In this document: piece after piece, positions 36,613-46,893 of the stretch
Numbering within the stretch: position 1 is the first letter of the stretch
How the letters are laid out: every line of letters starts with the position of its first letter
NCBI RefSeq assembly: GCF_003815535.1
Contig: NZ_RPFZ01000001.1
Location: forward strand, 744,001-808,000
Direction of reading: 5' to 3'
DNA length: 64,000 bases
Source of the DNA: Aurantiacibacter spongiae
GTDB taxonomy: Bacteria > Pseudomonadota > Alphaproteobacteria > Sphingomonadales > Sphingomonadaceae
The notes under the pieces: generated by a model
Told to the model about the DNA's origin: nothing
The model's input: only the letters and a program-made list of their open reading frames with translations
The model's database searches: none
Position numbers and translations under genes: made by a program

Positions 36613-38196
36613 CTAGAAACTCAGGCCGCGCACGACCTTGACGCCGTCCAGCGCACAGGCCGCCTCGATCACGTCCTGCGGGATCTTCTGGTCGACGCTC
36701 AGCAACATCACCGCCTCCCCGCCGGTCGCGCGGCGACCGAGATGGAAGGTGCCGATATTGATACCGTGTTCGCCCATCAGCGACCCGACCCGGCCGATGA
36801 AGCCGGGCACGTCGTCGTTGACGATGTAGAGCATCTCGCCCGCCAGCTCCGCCTCGATGCCGATGCCGAAGATCTCGACGAGACGCGGCTGGCCGTTGCC
36901 GAACAGCGTGCCGGCCACGCTGCGATCGCCCTGGCTGGTGGCCACGGTGACGCGTACGAGCGTCTGGTAGACGCCGCGCTGCGAATTGCGGATCTCGCGC
37001 ACCTCGATCCCGCGCTCCTTCGCCAGATAGGGCGCGTTGACCATGTTCACGCTTTGCGAATAACGCTTCATCAGGCCCGCCAGAACGGCGCCCACGATGG
37101 GCTTCTGGTTGAGGTCCGCAGCCGCGCCCTCGGTCTCCACGCTGATCTTGGGCAAGTCACCGTGCGCCAGCTGCCCCACCAGTGAGCCGAGGTTTTCCGC
37201 CAGCGCCATGTACGGCTTGAGCTTGGGCGCTTCCTCCGCGCTCAGCGAGGGCATGTTGAGAGCGTTGGTGACGCCGCCATCGACCAGATAGTCGCTCATC
37301 TGCTCGGCCACCTGAAGCGCGACATTGACCTGCGCCTCCGTTGTCGAGGCACCCAGATGCGGGGTGCAGATGAAGTTCGGCGCGCCGAACAGCGGGCTGT
37401 CCTTCGCCGGTTCCTGGGCGAACACGTCCAGCGCAGCGCCTGCCACATGCCCGCTTTCCAGCATGTCCTTGAGCGCCGCCTCGTCCACCAGTCCGCCGCG
37501 CGCGCAGTTGACGATGCGCACGCCCGGCTTGGTCTGCGCCAGCCGCTCGCGCGAGAGGATGTTGCGCGTCTCGTCGGTCAGCGGGGTGTGCAGCGTGATG
37601 AAGTCCGCGCGTTCGAGCAATTCGCCCAGATCGACCTTTTCCACGCCCAGCTCGATGGCGCGTTCCGGCGTCAGGAAAGGATCGTAGGCGACCACCTTCA
37701 TGCGCAGGCCAAGTGCTCGGCTGGCGACGATCGCGCCGATATTGCCGGCACCGATCAGCCCCAGCACCTTGCCCGTGACCTCCACGCCCATGAAGTCGCT
37801 CTTGGGCCATTCGCCGGCCTGCGTGCGCGCGTTGGCCGCAGGGATCTGGCGAGCCAGTGCCATGATGAGGGCGATCGCGTGTTCGGCGGTGGTGATGGAA
37901 TTGCCGAACGGGGTGTTCATCACCACCACGCCCTTCGCAGAGGCAGCCGGAATGTCGACATTGTCGACGCCGATCCCGGCGCGGCCGATCACCTTGAGGT
38001 TGTCCGCCGCCTCCAGGATGTCGGCCGTCACCTTGGTCGAGGAACGGATGGCGAGGCCGTCATACTGGCCTATCGTCGCCTTCAGCTCTTCCGGCGTCTT
38101 GCCGGTGATGACATCGACCTCGCAGCCGCGCTCCTCGAAGATGCGGGCGGCGTTGGGGTCCATCTTGTCGCTGATGAGTACCTTGGGTTTGGTCAT
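36613..38196 (-). CDS. serA: D-3-phosphoglycerate dehydrogenase
   Basis: A 527-residue enzyme of the long, ACT-containing class, making 3-phosphohydroxypyruvate for serine synthesis. VLGLIGAGNIGAIVASRA binds NAD, followed by the catalytic Arg/Glu/His regions (NCARGGLVDEAAL, TPHLGASTTEAQ). An intervening domain and a C-terminal ACT domain, probably serine-sensing, follow. ATG at 38196 gives the standard length; an ATG at 38214 is possible. It follows serC by 96 bases. Confidence 0.97.
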   Translation of the reverse strand: MTKPKVLISDKMDPNAARIFEERGCEVDVITGKTPEELKATIGQYDGLAIRSSTKVTADILEAADNLKVIGRAGIGVDNVDIPAASAKGVVVMNTPFGNSITTAEHAIALIMALARQIPAANARTQAGEWPKSDFMGVEVTGKVLGLIGAGNIGAIVASRALGLRMKVVAYDPFLTPERAIELGVEKVDLGELLERADFITLHTPLTDETRNILSRERLAQTKPGVRIVNCARGGLVDEAALKDMLESGHVAGAALDVFAQEPAKDSPLFGAPNFICTPHLGASTTEAQVNVALQVAEQMSDYLVDGGVTNALNMPSLSAEEAPKLKPYMALAENLGSLVGQLAHGDLPKISVETEGAAADLNQKPIVGAVLAGLMKRYSQSVNMVNAPYLAKERGIEVREIRNSQRGVYQTLVRVTVATSQGDRSVAGTLFGNGQPRLVEIFGIGIEAELAGEMLYIVNDDVPGFIGRVGSLMGEHGINIGTFHLGRRATGGEAVMLLSVDQKIPQDVIEAACALDGVKVVRGLSF

Positions 38197-38292
38197 GATG
38201 TTCGCTTTCGTCATCCCGCCGAAGGCCGGGATCTGATCAGAGGGGTCTTGGCCGGAGGCGCGCGATACCGGGGTTCGCCGGATGGGCGCCGC

Positions 38293-39453
38293 TTACAGCG
38301 AGCCGCTCTTGAGGTTTTCGTAGGCCCATTCGATCCACGGCAGCAGGCGGCGGATGTCCTCCTGCTCGACCGATCCGCCGCACCAGATCCTGAGGGAGGG
38401 GGGCGCGTCGCGGTAGCCGTTGAAATCGTATCCCACGTCCAGCTCCTCCAGCTTCGCGGTGATCTTCCTGGGAACCGCCGCCTGGTCTTCGGCCGAAAGA
38501 CTTTCGTACCAGTCGCCGGTGAAGACCATGCACACGCCGGTATTGGTGCGCAGCGCCGGATCGGCGACCATGTTCCTCAGCCACGGCGTCGCCTCGATCC
38601 AGTCGGTGACGATCTTCGCATTGGCATCGGCCCGCTCGAACATCGCCTGGCGACCGCCGATCGACTTCGCCCATTCCAGCGCCAGGATGTAATCCTCGGT
38701 CGCCAGCATGGACGGCGTGTTGATCGTCGCGCCTTCGAAGATACCGGTATTGATCGAGCCGCCCTTCTTGATGCGGAACAGCTTGGGCAGTGGCCAGGGT
38801 GGATCGTAGCTCTCGACCCGCTCCACCGCCTTCGGGCTGAGGATCATCATGCCGTGCTGCGCTTCGGACCCCATCACCTTCTGCCAGCTATAGGTTGTCA
38901 CATCGAGCCGGGGCCAGTCCATCTCCTGTGCGAAGACGGCGCTGGTGGCATCGTTGATGGCAAGGCCGGCCCGGTCGGCGGCGAGCCAGTCCGTATCGGG
39001 AATGCGCGCACCGCTGGTCGTGCCGTTCCAGGTGAACACGACGTCGTTGTCCTGCGGCACCTGCGACAGATCGGGTATTTCCCCGTAGTCGGCATCGAGC
39101 ACCTGGCAGTCGGACAGCTTGAGCTGCTTGACCGCGTCCTGGATCCACACATTGCCGAAGCTTTCCCACGCCGCGATGGTCGCGGGCCGCGCGCCCAGCA
39201 TCGTCCACATCGCGCATTCGAGCGCGCCGGTGTCGGAAGCGGGCATGATGCCGACGAGGTAATCCTCGGGCACGCCGAGCAATTCCTTCGACAGGTCGAT
39301 GGCATATTTCAGCCGGCCCTTGGCGTACTTGCTGCGATGCGAGCGGCCGAGCGAGCGCGTGTCGATCCTGTCAGGCGCCCAGACGGGCGGCTTGGCGGTC
39401 GGTCCGGATGAAAAGAAGGGGCGCTCCGGCTTGAGCATCGGCTGGGTAGTCAT
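38293..39453 (-). CDS. serC: Phosphoserine aminotransferase
   Basis: A 386-residue aminotransferase that turns 3-phosphohydroxypyruvate into phosphoserine. The cofactor lysine is in YSWQKVMGSEAQHG, and NGTTSGARIPD and KGGSINTGIFEGATINTPS are conserved in the alphaproteobacterial branch. AAGGAG lies upstream of the ATG at 39453. It heads the serC-serA-hisZ run; phosphoserine phosphatase is not here. Confidence 0.96.
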   Translation of the reverse strand: MTTQPMLKPERPFFSSGPTAKPPVWAPDRIDTRSLGRSHRSKYAKGRLKYAIDLSKELLGVPEDYLVGIMPASDTGALECAMWTMLGARPATIAAWESFGNVWIQDAVKQLKLSDCQVLDADYGEIPDLSQVPQDNDVVFTWNGTTSGARIPDTDWLAADRAGLAINDATSAVFAQEMDWPRLDVTTYSWQKVMGSEAQHGMMILSPKAVERVESYDPPWPLPKLFRIKKGGSINTGIFEGATINTPSMLATEDYILALEWAKSIGGRQAMFERADANAKIVTDWIEATPWLRNMVADPALRTNTGVCMVFTGDWYESLSAEDQAAVPRKITAKLEELDVGYDFNGYRDAPPSLRIWCGGSVEQEDIRRLLPWIEWAYENLKSGSL

Positions 39454-39642
39454 AGCTGTATTCTCTCCTTGCAGAGAGCACGCGCGGCGTTGGGACCGCG
39501 TGGCCCGACGCGGCACCTAGGGCTCTCCACGCCCGAGTCAAACGCTAATGCGGTTGCGCGCGTAACCGGTGCGCCCGGCCGGCCTTCGATCGAGGACGGT
39601 AACGGATTGTTAACCAATGCCGGTGCATGATATTTAACCACG

Positions 39643-40344
39643 ATGCGCAGTCCGATCCTAACCATGTCGATCAGTCTCGCATCCGCGTTCGCCCTGGCAG
39701 GCTGTTCGCTGGTACCCGGATCGTCGGGGGGCGGTGATCGCAGTGATCCGTCCCCCGCTTCCCGCGGCGAAGGCATGCAGAGCGCCGCTCTCGCCCGCCC
39801 GGCGCTGAATCAGTGCCTGACCGATCTGGGCCGGGCCGGCGCGGATTTCTCGCCCCTTCCCGATCGCTACATTTCCGATGGCTGCACCAACCTGGGTACC
39901 GTGCAGATGCGCGCGCTTGCCGGCGACCGGGGACAGTTCGCTGTCAGCAATCTCGGCCCGGTCACCTGCCCCGTCTCCACCGCCTTCGCCGCATGGGTAC
40001 GCTACGGCGTGGATCGCGCCGCGCGCGCGGTGTTCGGTTCCCCGCTCGCCAGCGTGCGAACCATGGGCAGCTATTCGTGCCGCAACGTCGCGGGCACCGG
40101 TCGGCGCAGCGCCCATGCCAGCGCCGCGGCCATCGACATCGGCGGGTTCGAGCTGGAGGACGGGCGCCATGTCGACGTGCTGACCGGCTGGAACGGCAGC
40201 CGCGAGGAACGCCGGTTCCTGCGCCTCGTCCAGCAAAGCGCCTGCAAGCGCTTCGACACCGTGCTGGGCCCGGACTACAATGCCGCGCATCACGATCACC
40301 TGCATGTCGAAGGCGTGATCGACGGCGAATCCTACTGCCGCTGA
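39643..40344 (+). CDS. Extensin-like lipoprotein, putative peptidoglycan endopeptidase
   Basis: A 233-residue lipoprotein (lipobox ALAGC, Cys21) with the extensin-like C-terminal domain. The zinc pattern of LAS-type peptidases is visible: HASAAAIDIGGF and DYNAAHHDHLHVE supply His, Asp and His ligands. Proteins of this family act on peptidoglycan, as D-Ala-D-Ala or crosslink endopeptidases. Four Cys (TC, SC, AC, YC) may form disulfides. It is divergent from serC and probably anchored in the outer membrane. Confidence 0.88.
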   Translation: MRSPILTMSISLASAFALAGCSLVPGSSGGGDRSDPSPASRGEGMQSAALARPALNQCLTDLGRAGADFSPLPDRYISDGCTNLGTVQMRALAGDRGQFAVSNLGPVTCPVSTAFAAWVRYGVDRAARAVFGSPLASVRTMGSYSCRNVAGTGRRSAHASAAAIDIGGFELEDGRHVDVLTGWNGSREERRFLRLVQQSACKRFDTVLGPDYNAAHHDHLHVEGVIDGESYCR

Positions 40345-40378
40345 CGCGCGCGGCGATTCGCTGTAGGGCTGGCCACCC

Positions 40379-41269
40379 ATGACCGAAGCCGACTTCATCG
40401 CCGCCCTGCGCACCCTGCCGCTCCATCCCGGCGCGCGGGGACTGGCCGACGATGCCGCCGTGCTCGATATCGGCGATACCACGCTCGTGCTGACGCACGA
40501 CATGCTGGTGGAAGGCACGCACTATCTCCCCTCGCAGGACATGGCGGACGTCGCGTTCAGGCTGGTGGCGACGAACCTGTCCGACCTTGCCTCCAAGGGC
40601 GCCGAACCGCTCGGCGTGCTCGTCGGACACATGCTGGGCGCCGGAGACGCGCGCTTCGTGGCGGGGTTGCACGAGGCGCTGGCGGCGTTCGATACGCCGT
40701 TGCTGGGCGGCGATACCGTGGCGGGCACGGGCGCACGCGCGCTCGGCCTGACTGCCATCGGGCGCGCGACCCACCGCCCCGTGCCCGCGAGGTCCGGCGC
40801 GCAGGTGGGCGACGGGCTGTTCGTAACCGGCACGCTGGGCGCGGCAATGCTCGGGTTCGAGGCGCTGCGTGAGGAGGGCAAGGGCGGCGGCGGCGGTGGC
40901 GACAGCTCCGCCTATCGCCGTCCCCGGCCTCGCCTAGCCCAGGGCCGCGCGCTCGCCCCGCATGTCACCGCGATGATGGACGTGTCGGACGGCCTGCTGC
41001 TCGATGCGTTCCGCCTCGCCGAGGCGAGCGGCGTCACCCTCGCCGTCCAGAGCGCGGCCGCGCCGGTCGCCGCACCTGCAAGACGCTACGATTGCCTGAC
41101 CTGGGGCGACGATTACGAACTGCTGTTCACCCTGCCCGCCAGTATCGCGAAGCCGCCGGTGCCCGCCACTCCTATCGGCCGCGTCGAACCGCGCGGTTTC
41201 GTACCGCTGTTCGTCGATGGGGAACCGATCGCCAACCGTGCGGGCCTCGGCTACGATCATCGCGGATAA
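40379..41269 (+). CDS. thiL: Thiamine-monophosphate kinase
   Basis: A 296-residue ThiL that phosphorylates thiamine phosphate to the active diphosphate. GLADDAAVL and LTHDMLVEGTHY give the N-terminal metal-binding acids, LLGGDTVAG and MMDVSDGLLLDA are conserved, and GDDYELLFT lies near the end. A run of six glycines near residue 170 is an unusual linker. nusB, often beside thiL, is not here. It follows the extensin-like gene by 34 bases on the same strand. Confidence 0.96.
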   Translation: MTEADFIAALRTLPLHPGARGLADDAAVLDIGDTTLVLTHDMLVEGTHYLPSQDMADVAFRLVATNLSDLASKGAEPLGVLVGHMLGAGDARFVAGLHEALAAFDTPLLGGDTVAGTGARALGLTAIGRATHRPVPARSGAQVGDGLFVTGTLGAAMLGFEALREEGKGGGGGGDSSAYRRPRPRLAQGRALAPHVTAMMDVSDGLLLDAFRLAEASGVTLAVQSAAAPVAAPARRYDCLTWGDDYELLFTLPASIAKPPVPATPIGRVEPRGFVPLFVDGEPIANRAGLGYDHRG

Positions 41270-41371
41270 ATCAAGCTTAGTTCTTGTAGAACGCCCCGGC
41301 TTTGCTAGCCTTCCCTGCGCGGACCCGGAAAATACCGGGCCGAAAAATGGGAAAAGAGGGGATAGCGGGTC

Positions 41372-43519
<2,148 letters not shown>

Positions 43520-43602
43520 CCGACCCCATAAATCGAGCCGGGTAAGGTCTTTCCGCAGAAGACCGTCCATCCGTTCGATAACAACCGCTTAGGCGGTACT
43601 CG

Positions 43603-43636
43603 CCCTGCCCGGATCCGTTCGGGCAGGGCTTTCTTT
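43603..43636 (+). terminator. Intrinsic terminator after hppA
   Basis: A perfect nine-pair stem CCCTGCCCG/CGGGCAGGG with an eight-base loop, followed by C and TTTCTTT. It isolates hppA from the GNAT gene downstream. Confidence 0.92.
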
Positions 43637-43731
43637 ACCACGCCGCTTAAGCCTTCCTTGGGCGCCCCCGCCCTAGATTTCCGCCCGTCAGACCCGACCA
43701 GCAGCCGACCGAAGGTTAAGACGACGACGCC

Positions 43732-44901
43732 GTGACCCAGTTCATGTCCCGCCCCGCCGCCGATGCGCGCGCCGGCCGTGCCGGACCGGCCATGCCCGCC
43801 CGGATAGCCGGTCCGGCAGTGACGCTGACGGCGCGTGACTGGCGCGATTTCGACCGGCCGGATCGCATTGCCGCGTGGGATGCGCTGGCGGAATGGGCGG
43901 TCGAGCCCAACCCGTTCTACGAAAGCTGGTTCCTGCTGCCCTCGCTGCGCGCCTTCGATCCGGCCGCCCGCATCCGGCTGCTGGTGCTGGAGGTGGACGG
44001 TCAGATCGCCGGGCTGATGCCGGTGAAGCGCGAGGCGCGCTATTACGGCTATCCGATGCCGCATCTTCGCAACTGGTGCCACGCCAACTGCTTTCTCGGC
44101 CTGCCGCTCGTGGCGCGCGGGTTCGAGCGGCTGTTCTGGCGCGAGCTGCTCGTCTGGTGCGACAAGGCAACGCGGATGCGCCCCTTCCTCCATCTCGCCC
44201 ACATGCCCGGCGACGGGGTTCTGGCGAGCGCGCTCGAGGCCGAGCTGATGGGGGCCGGACGGCGCAGCGCCATCGTGATGCGGGAGGAACGCGCGATGCT
44301 GCGCTCGCGGCTTTCGCCGGATGGCTATCTCGCCCGGTCGCTTTCCCCCAAGAAGCGCAAGGAACTGCGCCGCCAGCGCCGCCGGCTCGAAGACGCGGGC
44401 AATCTCTTCGTCGACAGCCGGACCGATGCCGAGGGGCTGGCGCGCTGGGCGCAGGATTTTCTCGCGCTGGAGGCGCGTGGCTGGAAGGGACGGGCTGGCT
44501 CCGCGCTGGCCTGCAATAGGGACACGCGCAGCCTGTTCGGCGCCGCGCTGCGGGGCGCCGGCCATACCGGTCGACTGCATCGCTTGTCGCTAACGCTGGA
44601 CGGCAGGCCCATCGCCATGCTCGCCACCTTCCTCGCCGGACGCGGGGCGTTCTCGTTCAAGACAGCCTTCGACGAGGACTACGCCCGCTTCTCCCCCGGC
44701 GTGCTGCTACAATGCGAGGCGCTGCGCCTGATCGAACGCGGCGGGACGAACTGGGTCGACAGCTGCGCCGGCGCCGACCACCCGATGATCGACCATTTCT
44801 GGCGCGAACGCCGCCTGATCGTGCGGCGCTCGATCGCGATCGGCGGACCGCTGCGCCGCGGAGCGTTCGACACGCTGGCCCGCATGGAGTCTTCCGCGTG
44901 A
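43732..44901 (+). CDS. GNAT-fold acetyltransferase (BioF2/CelD-like)
   Basis: About 389 residues. It resembles the FemAB/BioF2-type acyltransferases: NPFYESWFLLPSLRAF near the N terminus, a basic segment SPKKRKELRRQRRRLEDAG in the middle and the C-terminal GNAT half FKTAFDEDYARFSPGVLLQ. Such enzymes modify cell-surface or polysaccharide substrates, but the acceptor is unknown. GTG at 43732 is given; an ATG at 43744 is equally likely. Its stop overlaps the start of the cupin gene (GTGA), so the two work as a unit. Confidence 0.82.
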   Translation: MTQFMSRPAADARAGRAGPAMPARIAGPAVTLTARDWRDFDRPDRIAAWDALAEWAVEPNPFYESWFLLPSLRAFDPAARIRLLVLEVDGQIAGLMPVKREARYYGYPMPHLRNWCHANCFLGLPLVARGFERLFWRELLVWCDKATRMRPFLHLAHMPGDGVLASALEAELMGAGRRSAIVMREERAMLRSRLSPDGYLARSLSPKKRKELRRQRRRLEDAGNLFVDSRTDAEGLARWAQDFLALEARGWKGRAGSALACNRDTRSLFGAALRGAGHTGRLHRLSLTLDGRPIAMLATFLAGRGAFSFKTAFDEDYARFSPGVLLQCEALRLIERGGTNWVDSCAGADHPMIDHFWRERRLIVRRSIAIGGPLRRGAFDTLARMESSA

Positions 44902-45782
44902 CCGACGTACCCGCCCCGATCAGCGGCAGGCCCACCGGGCGGCGCGACGTGTTTCCCGCCCGGTCGCGCACCTTTTTCGCCGCATCCTACCCTGAGGGGC
45001 CGTGCCTGCTTTCGCACGATCTCGTCCGCCATCCGCTGCTCGAACTCGATGCCCTGGCCGAACTGGGCGAAAGCCTGCCTGCCGAAAGCGTCGAGTACAA
45101 TCGCGGCGACGTGTCCATCGGCGTTGACGGAAAGCCGGCCGCAAACGGTCTCACCATCGGGCAGACCATCCGCCAGATCGCGGACGCGCAAAGCTGGGCG
45201 GTGCTCAAGAACATCGAACATTCGCCGCTCTACGCGCAACTCGTGGCCGACCTGCTGGAAGAGCTGCGCGATTCGATCGAACCGCGCACCGGCGCGCTGC
45301 TGGGGATGCACGGTTTCGTATTCGTCTCCAGCCCGAACGCGGTAACGCCCTATCATTTCGATCCCGAACACAACATCCTGCTGCAACTGCGCGGCAGCAA
45401 GGTGATGACGCTGTTCCCCGCGGGCGTCGGCCGTTTCGCACCCGACGAGCGGCACGAGGCCTACCACACCGGCGGCGCGCGCGAACTGATCTGGCAGCCC
45501 GGTTTCATCTGCGAAGGCGTAAATTTCCCGCTCTGCGCGGGCGATGCTGTCCACGTCCCGGTGATGGCTCCGCATTTCGTCACGAACGGGCCGGAACCCT
45601 CGATCTCGCTGTCGATCACCTGGCGTTCCGAATGGTCCTATGCAGAGGCGGACGCGCGGGCCTTCAACCGGTTGCTGCGCCGTTTCGGCCGCGATCCGGA
45701 GCCGCCGGGTCGCTGGCCCGCACGCAACCGGATGAAGGCGCTGGGCTGGCGTATCGCGCGGCGGATACCCGGCCTGGGCTGA
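44898..45782 (+). CDS. JmjC/cupin-like dioxygenase-type protein
   Basis: A 294-residue protein with a cupin fold of the JmjC/cupin-8 kind. YHFDPEHNILLQLRG supplies His153 and Asp155 and HVPVMAPHFV supplies His226, the facial triad that binds Fe(II) in 2-oxoglutarate hydroxylases. MHGFVFVSSPNAVTPYHFD is characteristic of bacterial members. The GTG start overlaps the acetyltransferase stop, so the pair is translationally coupled. The hydroxylation substrate is unknown. tesB follows after 59 bases. Confidence 0.8.
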   Translation: MTDVPAPISGRPTGRRDVFPARSRTFFAASYPEGPCLLSHDLVRHPLLELDALAELGESLPAESVEYNRGDVSIGVDGKPAANGLTIGQTIRQIADAQSWAVLKNIEHSPLYAQLVADLLEELRDSIEPRTGALLGMHGFVFVSSPNAVTPYHFDPEHNILLQLRGSKVMTLFPAGVGRFAPDERHEAYHTGGARELIWQPGFICEGVNFPLCAGDAVHVPVMAPHFVTNGPEPSISLSITWRSEWSYAEADARAFNRLLRRFGRDPEPPGRWPARNRMKALGWRIARRIPGLG

Positions 45783-45841
45783 ACGATATTCCGGGCGCCG
45801 CTCGCTTGACGAGCGGGTCCGTCACGCGCAAGGCCGCGGCG

Positions 45842-46747
45842 ATGGCCGCCGATCCTCGATCCGAACACGCCCCCACCCCGACGCCGGAGCAACTGGTAGC
45901 GGAACTGACCTTCCTGCTCGATCTCGAACCGCGCGGGGGGGACCAGTATGTCGGTCGTAGGCAGAAGGACGGGACGGGCCGCGTCTTCGGCGGGCAGGCC
46001 ATTGCGCAGGCGCTGGGCGCGGCGCGGCGCACGGTCGACGGCGAACGCGAGGCCCATTCGCTGCACGCCTATTTCCTGCGCCCCGGCGACGACGAACTGC
46101 CCATCGAATACCGGGTCAAGCGCGATCTGGACGGGCGCAGCTTCTCCAACCGGCGGGTCGTGGCAAGCCAGGAGGGCCGGCCGATCCTCAACCTCGTCGC
46201 CTCGTTCCAGAAACCGTCGGCAGGGCCGGGCCATCAGTTCGCCGACATGCCCGACGTTCCCGGTCCGGACGAACTGACGCCCGACGCGGAGATCCGCCGC
46301 AAGGTGGCCCAGAAAATTCCGGAGGGCCGCTTCAGGCGGCTGCTCGAACGCCCGTCCCCCCTGGATTTCCGCTCCGTCGAACCGCGCGACTGGCTCGATC
46401 CCCAGCCGCGCGACCCGGTCAGCCATGTCTGGATTCGCGCCGTGGCACCGTTGCCGGCCGAAGCCGCGGTCCACCGCGCGGTGCTGGCCTACATCTCTGA
46501 CCTGCAGCTTCTCTCCACCGCCATCCAGCCGCACGGCAAGAGCATGGCGCGCGGCGAGATCAAGGGTGCGAGCCTCGACCACGCGGTGTGGTTTCACGAC
46601 AGTTTCGCCGCCGACGAATGGCTGCTGTTCGTCAGCGACAGTCCATGGAGCGGCAACGCCCGCGGGTTCTGCCGCGGCCAGGTCTTCGCTCGAGACGGGC
46701 GCCTGGTGGCGAGCGTTTCCCAGGAAGGAATGCTGCGGCACGTATAG
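45842..46747 (+). CDS. tesB: Acyl-CoA thioesterase II
   Basis: A 301-residue double-hotdog thioesterase. DGTGRVFGGQAIAQAL and LHAYFLRPGD mark the first hotdog. In the second, AYISDLQLLSTA carries the catalytic Asp and VASVSQEGMLR the catalytic Gln. It hydrolyses medium- and long-chain acyl-CoA. ATG at 45842 is the family start; the longer open frame upstream overlaps the cupin gene. It converges with uvrC. Confidence 0.95.
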   Translation: MAADPRSEHAPTPTPEQLVAELTFLLDLEPRGGDQYVGRRQKDGTGRVFGGQAIAQALGAARRTVDGEREAHSLHAYFLRPGDDELPIEYRVKRDLDGRSFSNRRVVASQEGRPILNLVASFQKPSAGPGHQFADMPDVPGPDELTPDAEIRRKVAQKIPEGRFRRLLERPSPLDFRSVEPRDWLDPQPRDPVSHVWIRAVAPLPAEAAVHRAVLAYISDLQLLSTAIQPHGKSMARGEIKGASLDHAVWFHDSFAADEWLLFVSDSPWSGNARGFCRGQVFARDGRLVASVSQEGMLRHV

Positions 46748-46893
46748 GCCAGATCACCGGCCGGGCCGGCTGGCCGCGTGTCTCACCCTCCCGATCGCCG
46801 TCGCGGCCGTCCCACGATCAGAAACTATCGGCACGCCTGATTTGGGACAGGGTTCCCCGCGATCGGCTGCGCGCCCATGCCTCGCCAGCGTTG

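Noticed and set aside
41284-41311. TTGTAG-N16-TAGCCT upstream of hppA
   Set aside because: Spacing and elements are both off consensus, too weak to list as a promoter.
46747-46775. GC-rich stem GGCCAG/CTGGCC between tesB and uvrC
   Set aside because: It has no T-run on either strand, so I do not call it a terminator.
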